Shown here: piece by piece, positions 15,885 to 21,574 of the stretch | Numbering within the stretch: the stretch's first letter is position 1 | How the letters are laid out: each line of letters opens with the position of its first letter | DNA from: a virus | Length of the DNA stretch: 21,678 bases | IMG/VR virus record: IMGVR_UViG_3300020442_001527 | Coordinates: 1-21,678 of that record | Strand: one strand, 5' to 3' | The notes under the pieces: generated by a model | Told to the model about the DNA's origin: nothing | The model's database searches: none | The model's input: only the letters and a program-made list of their open reading frames with translations | Translations under genes and position numbers: made by a program

Positions 15885-16522
15885 AGATGTTTGTAATAAC
15901 AATAATGGAAAATGAAAGATCAGTGCAGGTTGCTGATAGATGTGTAAAAAGTGGTTTGGTGTTTGGTTATAAAATAGAAAAACATCCAGCATACTCACCA
16001 CAAAATTGTAATGTTTATAAAGAACTTGATAAATTAGGTTATGATAAAAAAGGATTCAGCGAAGTATACAGTAGAATAGATAACTGTATAGCAGGTTTTT
16101 TAAGTCATCATAGTTTATGGCAAAAGTGTCTTGACTTAAATGAACCTATAGTAATATTTGAACACGATGCGGTGTTGATAAATGATGTACCAAATCTTGT
16201 TTTATTTGATATTTTAAATTTAGGTAAACCTTCTTACGGTAAATTTAAAACACCATCATATATAGGTTATGGTTCATTAGTTTCTAAACCGTATTTCCCT
16301 GGTGCACATGCATATCGAATTACACCAAGAGGTGCGGCAGATTTAATTAATGAAGCTCAACTTAGTGCAGGTCCTACAGATGTATACATACATTCCAGTA
16401 AATTTACATTAGGTGAATTTTATCCATGGGTTGCTGAAGCAAGAGATAGCTTCACAACAATACAAAGTAAACAAGGTTGCTACGCAAAACATAATTATGG
16501 CGAAACATATGAAATTATATGA
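15881..16522 (+). CDS. GT25-family glycosyltransferase, copy 2
   Basis: The product has 213 residues. AGFLSHHSLWQKC (71-83) and VIFEHDAVLI (91-100) match the same GT25 signature as the preceding gene, with the same E-H-D change. AHAYRITPRGAADLI is the family's C-terminal block. The two proteins share the frame of motifs but differ strongly outside them, so the duplication is not recent. Start overlaps the previous stop (ATGA). Confidence 0.83.
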   Translation: MKMFVITIMENERSVQVADRCVKSGLVFGYKIEKHPAYSPQNCNVYKELDKLGYDKKGFSEVYSRIDNCIAGFLSHHSLWQKCLDLNEPIVIFEHDAVLINDVPNLVLFDILNLGKPSYGKFKTPSYIGYGSLVSKPYFPGAHAYRITPRGAADLINEAQLSAGPTDVYIHSSKFTLGEFYPWVAEARDSFTTIQSKQGCYAKHNYGETYEII

Positions 16523-17162
16523 TGAAGCATTTTTAACAGGCTGTGATGAAACACAAGCATGGATGATGCATTGGTTCATAAAGAACTTTAAAAAACATTC
16601 TAAAAAACCATTAATATTTGCAGACTTTGGTGTAAGTAATTTAAATTTAAATGTTATGAGAGCTAATTGCCATGCTATTCTTGATATGACAAAAACACCT
16701 GAAAAGGGATGGCTCAATAAACCAGTATCAATGTTAAATTGTCCTGCAAAGAAAACAGTATGGATCGATACTGATTGTGAGATAGTCGACAATATTGACG
16801 GCATATTTGATTTACTTGAACCAGAAAAACTTAACATGGTAAAAGATGAACCATGGACTAAAAGATCTGGTTCAACATGGCATAACTCAGGTGTTGTTGG
16901 TTTCATAGATAAACCTATAATACTACATCAGTGGCGTAGTGCTTGCAAAACTCGTCCTTTATCAGGAAATGGCGATCAAGAAATATTACACGGAATGTTA
17001 AATGAAATTACTAAAATCAAATATATAAATGATTTACCAAACGAATACAATGTATTAAGAATACAAACCGAAGTCGATAAAGATTATGATGGTCATATAA
17101 GAATTATGCATTGGACTGGCTATAAAGGAAAACAAATAATCGATAGCAAAAAATGGGATTGA
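16509..17162 (+). CDS. GT8-like glycosyltransferase
   Basis: The product has 217 residues from ATG 16509. An earlier ATG at 16497 lies in the previous gene and has no ribosome binding site. DTD (87-89) in KKTVWIDTDCEIV is the metal-binding motif, WHNSGVVGFIDKP is the Asn-Gly region and GNGDQEILHGML the Asp-Gln region. The start and order of motifs fit GT8-type retaining transferases. It differs clearly from the three paralogues upstream and is probably a separate acquisition. Confidence 0.8.
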   Translation: MKLYDEAFLTGCDETQAWMMHWFIKNFKKHSKKPLIFADFGVSNLNLNVMRANCHAILDMTKTPEKGWLNKPVSMLNCPAKKTVWIDTDCEIVDNIDGIFDLLEPEKLNMVKDEPWTKRSGSTWHNSGVVGFIDKPIILHQWRSACKTRPLSGNGDQEILHGMLNEITKIKYINDLPNEYNVLRIQTEVDKDYDGHIRIMHWTGYKGKQIIDSKKWD

Positions 17163-17163
17163 T

Positions 17164-17784
17164 ATGAAAAGAACTGTTCATATTGTAGGTAATGGAGACC
17201 ACGCCGGTTATTTTTGGAATGAACCAAGACACGGCATGAAATTAACATGTAATGTTCCACCATTTACACCTCCACAAGTTTACGCAACAATCATGGTTGA
17301 TTTTAAAATGATGAAAGCAATACATGAAGGTTCGGTTACTGTAGGCGGTGAATGGATTATTGGTATGCGTCCAAAGATATACATGCAAAACAATCCAACA
17401 TTTCATTTAAAGTATTCGCATCACATTAAAGAATTTTATACAGAACTACCAAAGTATGTAGCAAACTACACAGACTTTAATTGTGGTCACATGGCAGTAC
17501 ACTATGCAGCAAATAAATGTAAAGCTGAAGAAGTACACATGTATGGGTTTGATTCTTTATTTGATTTTAATCTTAGAAGCACGTCTGATTTATTCTTAAA
17601 TTCAGATAGAGGTAATAGTAATAATAATAGATTGGCAAACAACTGGAGGCCTGTTTGGGAAAACATGTTTAAAGAGTTTCCAAATACTAAATTTATTCTA
17701 TATCATAAGCACAACGCAATCAAATGTACTATATCAAAAAATGTACATATAGTTACATATGATAAAATGAAATCACCAAATTAA
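17164..17784 (+). CDS. Unknown glycan-cassette protein with Rossmann-like start
   Basis: The product has 206 residues. It starts KRTVHIVGNGDHAG, which looks like the strand-loop of a nucleotide-binding fold (some glycosyltransferases and DUF115-like proteins begin this way). VDFKMMKAIHEG and EVHMYGFDSLFDFNLRS are further blocks. I cannot place it. It closes the cassette: its stop is followed by about 50 bases before the next gene, which has AAGGAAA as its ribosome binding site. Confidence 0.68.
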   Translation: MKRTVHIVGNGDHAGYFWNEPRHGMKLTCNVPPFTPPQVYATIMVDFKMMKAIHEGSVTVGGEWIIGMRPKIYMQNNPTFHLKYSHHIKEFYTELPKYVANYTDFNCGHMAVHYAANKCKAEEVHMYGFDSLFDFNLRSTSDLFLNSDRGNSNNNRLANNWRPVWENMFKEFPNTKFILYHKHNAIKCTISKNVHIVTYDKMKSPN

Positions 17785-17833
17785 CGTATAAGTCGTATAT
17801 ATATTATGATTTATGTAAAAAAAAGGAAACGCT

Positions 17834-18649
17834 ATGACACAACTTATATCACCCCAAAAATTTACTGACACTGTTGGCCTACTAAGGTCATTTTTTTTGG
17901 AAAAAGGATTTTTGGAAGTACACACTCAAAACAGATTATCGATACTGGCGGCATGTGAAGATCCCTTTAATGTTGCCACTTACAATTATGCAGGTCAGGT
18001 TTGGCCGCTGCCGCAGACAGGTCAAATGTGGTTAGAACACGAATTATTATCCAGCCCCTCAAGTAAGGGGTTTTTTTGTGTCTCCACTTCGTATAGGCAA
18101 GAACCAAATGCAATACCGGGTAGACACGACATCATCTTTCCAATGTTTGAATTTGAAATGCCGGGTAACATACATGATCTTGCAAGAATGGAGTATGAAC
18201 TCGTTGAATACTTAGGATTTAAAAAGCCTACAGAAAAGAAATATTCTGATTGGCAGAAAGAATACGGTGTTGATGGAGAACTTACTGCAGAGCATGAAGG
18301 TAAGATGTTTGATGATTACACTACAACAATGATTACAGACTTTCCAGAATTTACGAGTCCATTTTGGAATATGAGTCGATATGAAGATGGAATACATTCA
18401 AAGAAGATTGATGTTATTCTTGGAGGTATGGAAACAATAGGATCAGCGGAAAGATCTACAGATGTAGATCAAATGCGTGATACATTTCATACAATTACTG
18501 ACGGTGCATACTCTAAATTGTTATTTGATTTATTCGGTAAAGAAAGAGTAGAAGCCGAGTTAGAAGAGTTCTTGAAGTTTGATTTCTTTCCACGAGTTGG
18601 CGGTGGTATTGGAATGACAAGAATGATTGCGGCTTTAGATACTATCTAA
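17834..18649 (+). CDS. Minimal class II aminoacyl-tRNA synthetase-like protein (Asp/Asn type)
   Basis: The product has 271 residues and consists only of a catalytic core. No N-terminal OB-fold anticodon-binding domain precedes it: sequence starts directly at LLRSFFLEKGFLEV, the motif 1 region, whose usual proline is missing. Motif 2 is complete (TSYRQEPNAIPGRH then FPMFEFE, residues 85-108, with R88 and E90). VILGGMETIGSAERSTD (194-210) and motif 3 GGGIGMTRMIAAL (256-268, R263) match class IIb enzymes of the Asp/Asn/Lys group. AsnRS-related archaeal asparagine synthetases and EpmA-type ligases also consist of such a core, so the product may be charged tRNA, free asparagine or a modified molecule. 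It ends seven bases before a tRNA gene. Bases 17950-18120 are less AT-rich than their surroundings. Confidence 0.85.
   Translation: MTQLISPQKFTDTVGLLRSFFLEKGFLEVHTQNRLSILAACEDPFNVATYNYAGQVWPLPQTGQMWLEHELLSSPSSKGFFCVSTSYRQEPNAIPGRHDIIFPMFEFEMPGNIHDLARMEYELVEYLGFKKPTEKKYSDWQKEYGVDGELTAEHEGKMFDDYTTTMITDFPEFTSPFWNMSRYEDGIHSKKIDVILGGMETIGSAERSTDVDQMRDTFHTITDGAYSKLLFDLFGKERVEAELEEFLKFDFFPRVGGGIGMTRMIAALDTI
18053..18077 (+). terminator. Intrinsic-terminator-like hairpin inside the synthetase gene
   Basis: CCCCT (18055-18059) can pair with AGGGG (18066-18070) across a six-base loop, and seven T residues follow (18071-18077). Two weak pairs extend the stem. The site lies in codons 74-82 of the gene at 17834. 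Such a hairpin could end part of the transcripts, or be a coding coincidence in SSPSSKGFF. Confidence 0.4.
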
Positions 18650-18656
18650 TAGTTAT

Positions 18657-18741
18657 TGCTGGGTGGCGGAACGGTAGACGCGGTAGGTTGTTTCCCTATT
18701 GTCAGGCAGGCGTGGTGGTTCGAATCCACCCCCAGCAGCCA
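18657..18741 (+). tRNA. tRNA with anticodon GUU and class II (Leu-like) body
   Basis: The acceptor stem TGCTGGG pairs perfectly with CCCAGCA (18731-18737). Next come discriminator G73 and an encoded CCA. The D-stem is GCG/CGC with loop GAACGGTAGA. The anticodon stem GTAGG/CCTAT (one G-U pair) encloses loop TTGTTTC, giving anticodon GUU (18690-18692, Asn) with U at position 37 where a purine is usual. The variable region is 14 bases (18700-18713) with a possible three-pair stem, so this is a class II tRNA. The T-stem is GGTGG/CCACC with loop TTCGAAT. The D-arm context GGTGGCGGAA...GGTAGACGCG is that of bacterial tRNA-Leu. Anticodon and G73 are those of tRNA-Asn. Isotype is therefore conflicted. 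It is probably co-transcribed with the synthetase-like gene. Confidence 0.88.
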
Positions 18742-18765
18742 ACTTTTTTTCATTTTTTTTCACTT

Positions 18766-18809
18766 AAATGCATTTTTTCCTTTACAAACGGTTTTTTTTG
18801 TGGTACAAT
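18766..18809 (+). promoter_or_regulatory. Sigma70-like phage promoter P2 with palindromic box
   Basis: The palindrome AAATGCATTT is at 18766-18775, the -35 TTTACA at 18781-18786, then a 17-base spacer ending TGTGG, and the -10 TACAAT at 18804-18809. Sequence upstream (18744-18758) holds two T-tracts that may act as a UP element or help terminate the tRNA transcript. It drives the gene at 18845. Confidence 0.8.
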
Positions 18810-18844
18810 ATATCTATAAAATAAAAAATTAAGGAGTTGAAATT

Positions 18845-19111
18845 ATGAAGCATTTAAATAATTTAATAAAAGGTACAATCGAAGATTCTAAGGCACCTTG
18901 GGCTATCAGCGAAGATATGGTTGATATGTACAAGCAAGATGCTAAAGATTTCAAAGATATACTTAATATGATTAAGGATAAAAATTATTCTGGTGCTAAG
19001 AAGTTAATTCAGTACATGGACACTTTACCTAGAGAAGGTGCCATCGTTGCAATCGCTCGTGACTTAGGTAATTCATGGGTTGCAGAAAATCTTGGCTATG
19101 AAGTTAATTAA
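18845..19111 (+). CDS. Small hypothetical protein under promoter P2
   Basis: An 88-residue, soluble, mostly helical product with AAGGAG upstream. Sequence such as DMYKQDAKDFKDILNMIKDKNYSGAKKLIQYMDTLPREG suggests a compact helical bundle. It is a monocistronic unit bounded by promoters on both sides: the next promoter's palindrome overlaps its stop codon. Strong signals suggest high early expression, as for small host-takeover proteins. No family is recognised. Confidence 0.7.
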   Translation: MKHLNNLIKGTIEDSKAPWAISEDMVDMYKQDAKDFKDILNMIKDKNYSGAKKLIQYMDTLPREGAIVAIARDLGNSWVAENLGYEVN

Positions 19112-19152
19112 TGCATTTTTTCCTTTACATTTGCGGAAAACTGTGGTAGAAT
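19110..19152 (+). promoter_or_regulatory. Sigma70-like phage promoter P3 with palindromic box
   Basis: AATGCATT (19110-19117) overlaps the end of the preceding gene. The -35 TTTACA is at 19124-19129, with a 17-base spacer ending TGTGG and the -10 TAGAAT at 19147-19152. It matches P1 closely, including the bases after the -10. It drives the genes from 19184 onward. Confidence 0.8.
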
Positions 19153-19183
19153 ATAACTATAATAAATAATGAGGGAGTATATT

Positions 19184-19375
19184 ATGGCAAAAGTAAAAAG
19201 TTTAATGATGGATTTACAAGAAGAGTTTTACGGTAAAGCTCTTATCCTTGTTAAGGATAGTGATTCAGCATGGGAAGCTCAACAAAAAGTTGAAAAACTT
19301 AGAAAAGTTGAGTACAACTGGCTTGATCAGTTTGCAATTGCTGAAGAAGTAGAGAATGCTTGGTATGCCAGTTAA
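19184..19375 (+). CDS. Small hypothetical protein under promoter P3
   Basis: The product has 63 residues from ATG 19184, with GAGGGAG seven bases upstream. An ATG at 19169 would cover that ribosome binding site. It is highly charged and helical (LMMDLQEEFYGKALILVKDSD, then AWEAQQKVEKLRKVEYNW). I recognise no family. It overlaps the start of the hydrolase gene by 11 bases. Confidence 0.7.
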   Translation: MAKVKSLMMDLQEEFYGKALILVKDSDSAWEAQQKVEKLRKVEYNWLDQFAIAEEVENAWYAS

Positions 19376-19919
19376 TCATAAGAATCACTTAAAAGGTTTA
19401 CTTATTGGCGCAATAGGATTTCTTGGACTAGGATTTTGTAGTCCACCTGCGCCAGCAGCTGAACCAATTGAAAGTATGCATAAACAAATTATATGCATGG
19501 CAGATAACATATATTGGGAAGCACGTAATCAACCTGTAAAAGGTATGTGGGCAGTGGCATTGGTTACTGACAACCGTGTTGAAGATGACAGATTTCCAAA
19601 CACACATTGCGAAGTAATTAAACAAGGTCCAACAAGTAAGTGGTGGTTTGAAAAACACGGTAAGGTAGTACCTATAAGGCATAGATGCCAATTCAGCTGG
19701 TATTGTGATGGTAAAAGTGATGAAGTACCTCTATACGATATTGATGTATATCGAATTGCTTTAGCAATAGCACAGAAAGTTTTCTTTGGTTCTTACAATG
19801 AAGATATAACAAAAGGTGCTACACATTATCACGCAGATTATGTGTTTCCATCATGGCGTAAACAAAAAACTAAAACATTAGTGGTGGCTAATCATATATT
19901 CTATAGATGGGAAAAATAG
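19365..19919 (+). CDS. SleB-like cell wall hydrolase with export signal
   Basis: A peptidoglycan hydrolase of the SleB/Hydrolase_2 family, probably a phage lysin. From ATG 19365 it has 184 residues (ATG 19356 adds three). Residues 9-26 are a hydrophobic signal or signal-anchor segment (LKGLLIGAIGFLGLGF) followed by a proline/alanine linker. The catalytic domain shows ADNIYWEARNQP with the expected glutamate E52, WAVALVTDNRVEDDRFPNTH (62-81) and CQFSWYCDG (108-116), all hallmarks of SleB. The export signal implies it could reach the periplasm without a classical holin, as SAR-type lysins do. That is inference. Confidence 0.88.
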   Translation: MPVNHKNHLKGLLIGAIGFLGLGFCSPPAPAAEPIESMHKQIICMADNIYWEARNQPVKGMWAVALVTDNRVEDDRFPNTHCEVIKQGPTSKWWFEKHGKVVPIRHRCQFSWYCDGKSDEVPLYDIDVYRIALAIAQKVFFGSYNEDITKGATHYHADYVFPSWRKQKTKTLVVANHIFYRWEK

Positions 19920-20563
19920 TGTCAGAATACACCGATGAAAACAAAATGCCGGCACACACTAATGTTAGTGAATATGCATTCTTTACTGAAAAGGAATGTG
20001 ATGAAGTAAAGCAATATTGTTACGATATTGAAAAGAAACTAATTGATGATGGATTTGATAAAAACTCAGGTCATGAATCATTAGGTAATGTAGTAACTAC
20101 TGTTAACTACTTTCGATACAATTTCTTTGCAGATCATCCAGCATATGCGGATAGATTAGTAGAATGTTTATATAAGACTAATCAATATTTGGAGTGGCCT
20201 ATTGTTTGTCAATCATGGGTAAACGTATATCACAAAGGACAAGGTATAGGTTGGCATAACCATCAAGGCACTATGGGTAGAAGTTTTAGCGCAAACATAT
20301 TCATTGATGGACCAACAAAACCCGGCATAACTTTTAAACAGTTCGGTGAAAAGGCAAAAGTATTTGAAAACAAAAAAGGTACAATACAAATATTTCCGTG
20401 TGAGTTAATGCACATGGTACCAGAAACAAAAGAAGAAAGAATTACGATTGGTATAACATTGCATAGTTATCCATCAATCACAAAAGGTTTGATAAATCAA
20501 TTAGCGTTTAATTCAAGAGATTATAAAGGTTCAATAATTTTAACAAAGGAATATTATGGATAA
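19907..20563 (+). CDS. 2OG-Fe(II) oxygenase-like protein
   Basis: The product has 218 residues. SWVNVYHKGQGIGWHNHQG gives an H-x-H pair (H117, H119). FPCELMHMVPETKEERITIGIT supplies the distal histidine (H169) and the arginine that would hold 2-oxoglutarate (R178). Together these resemble the iron-binding set of 2OG oxygenases, though the second ligand is His rather than the usual Asp/Glu. The substrate is unknown: protein, small molecule or DNA base. GTG 19919 with GGGA upstream is an alternative start overlapping the previous stop. Confidence 0.8.
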   Translation: MGKIVSEYTDENKMPAHTNVSEYAFFTEKECDEVKQYCYDIEKKLIDDGFDKNSGHESLGNVVTTVNYFRYNFFADHPAYADRLVECLYKTNQYLEWPIVCQSWVNVYHKGQGIGWHNHQGTMGRSFSANIFIDGPTKPGITFKQFGEKAKVFENKKGTIQIFPCELMHMVPETKEERITIGITLHSYPSITKGLINQLAFNSRDYKGSIILTKEYYG

Positions 20564-20708
20564 GTCAGTTTTTTGGGAACACTATTGCATGGTGGAAAGA
20601 GATATTATGGGATTTGAAAAAGGTGTACCTTGTGATTGGTGTGGAATGGAAGAACCAATTAAGATAGTAGTAAGGAACGATGACGAAAAGGGAATTGAAG
20701 AAGAGTAA
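20556..20708 (+). CDS. Small CxxC protein, unknown function
   Basis: A 50-residue product that starts at ATG with AAAGGA upstream and overlaps the previous gene by eight bases. It contains a CDWCG pair that could bind zinc or form a disulfide, preceded by another Cys (HYCMV). The tail is acidic. Intact frame and ribosome binding site support it. Confidence 0.6.
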   Translation: MDKSVFWEHYCMVERDIMGFEKGVPCDWCGMEEPIKIVVRNDDEKGIEEE

Positions 20709-20709
20709 G

Positions 20710-20838
20710 ATGCTGGATTTTTCACACATGAAAAAAGTGGTGAATCAACCGCAACAAGAAAAAGACTTTATGGATAAATACAGAATCATTATAAAAGAAT
20801 TAAGACAAAGACTAAATAAACTTAGAGGAAAAATATGA
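20710..20838 (+). CDS. Small basic helical protein
   Basis: A 42-residue product starting one base after the preceding stop with GAAGAG upstream. KYRIIIKELRQRLNKLRGK is a basic amphipathic helix. Its stop overlaps the next start (ATGA), which argues for a translated gene. No family is recognised. Confidence 0.55.
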   Translation: MLDFSHMKKVVNQPQQEKDFMDKYRIIIKELRQRLNKLRGKI

Positions 20839-21176
20839 AACGATTTGTATATGACAGTTGGAATGGTGTAATGAATTACAGATATAATCCATTGAAGAAC
20901 ATTCCAGACTTACAAGTGAGACACATGGTAATGCAAATACTTGCATGGATGTGGTGTATAGCATTCTCAATGTACTTTGGTAGTATGTGGGTTTTTGGCT
21001 TTACTGCAATCGCACATATGTTTATAATTAGTGCAATAGTAGTTACAGTTGCAACATTTTCTTCAGCGCATAAACTTAACTGGACATACCATACACCAAG
21101 CCGTGCAAGAGCAATGTATTATAATGGTAAAAGAATTGAATTAGATGAAAATGATGTTGGAGGTGAACACGAATGA
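20835..21176 (+). CDS. Small two-helix membrane protein
   Basis: A 113-residue product. Residues 34-52 (MQILAWMWCIAFSMYFGSM) and 53-74 (around WVFGFTAIAHMFIISAIVVTVA) form two membrane helices. The C-terminal 35 residues are soluble and acidic. It overlaps its neighbours by four bases at both ends. A holin role is possible from size and topology but cannot be claimed. Confidence 0.7.
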   Translation: MKRFVYDSWNGVMNYRYNPLKNIPDLQVRHMVMQILAWMWCIAFSMYFGSMWVFGFTAIAHMFIISAIVVTVATFSSAHKLNWTYHTPSRARAMYYNGKRIELDENDVGGEHE

Positions 21177-21511
21177 TACACTATAAATTTAATGAAGATG
21201 AAAATTTACATGAGTTAAAAAAACATATTGACGCAACATACGATAGTCACTACTCAAAGGAACAATTCCAAGCAACGGAATTCATAGTTGACGGTGGCCA
21301 CGGTACAGGATTCTGTATCGGTAATATTATGAAGTACGCGCAAAGATATGGTAAGAAAGGTGATTCTGCTCAAGCCAGAAAAGACTTAATGAAGATATTA
21401 CATTATGCCATCATTCAATTACACGTACATGATTTAAACGAAGCAACCCTTCCTATAGCTGATATTGATTCAGATGTTCAGTATACTACTGTCAATAACC
21501 TGACAGTGTAG
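21173..21511 (+). CDS. DUF3310-family protein
   Basis: The product has 112 residues. The core FCIGNIMKYAQRYGKKGDSAQARKDLMKILHYAI follows the DUF3310 pattern (GNxxKYxxRxGxKG, then DLxKxxxYL), a short helical family common in phages and sometimes called a nucleotide kinase on weak grounds. Its stop codon is embedded in the stem-loop of the terminator that follows. Start has GGAGG upstream. Confidence 0.82.
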   Translation: MIHYKFNEDENLHELKKHIDATYDSHYSKEQFQATEFIVDGGHGTGFCIGNIMKYAQRYGKKGDSAQARKDLMKILHYAIIQLHVHDLNEATLPIADIDSDVQYTTVNNLTV

Positions 21512-21542
21512 TATGTCAAATAATAGCCACTGTCAATTTTTT
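21501..21542 (+). terminator. Rho-independent terminator
   Basis: TGACAGTG (21501-21508) pairs with CACTGTCA (21528-21535) across a 19-base loop, and a T run follows (21537-21542). It overlaps the end of the DUF3310 gene. A second inverted repeat, TGTCAATTTTTTGACA (21531-21546), is nested at its 3' side and could form a competing hairpin. Confidence 0.7.
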
Positions 21543-21549
21543 GACATCA

Positions 21550-21557
21550 TATAAATA
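21550..21557 (+). promoter_or_regulatory. T4-type late promoter core
   Basis: The octamer TATAAATA matches the T4 late promoter, recognised in T4 by the sigma factor gp55 with gp33 and the sliding clamp. It lies 17 bases upstream of the ATG of the last gene and directly after the terminator. A TTGACA nine bases upstream is too close to serve as a -35. Confidence 0.75.
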
Positions 21558-21574
21558 TTACTGTAGGAGTAATT

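Noticed and set aside
16409-16906. Reverse-strand open frame of 165 codons opposite the GT8-like gene
   Set aside because: It is antisense to two good + strand genes with motifs. All other genes are on the + strand and no reverse promoter is visible.
17781-17807. Possible promoter before the synthetase gene (TTAACG ... TATTAT)
   Set aside because: The -35 is poor and the spacer is 15 bases. It does not match the other phage promoters, so read-through from the glycan cassette is as likely.
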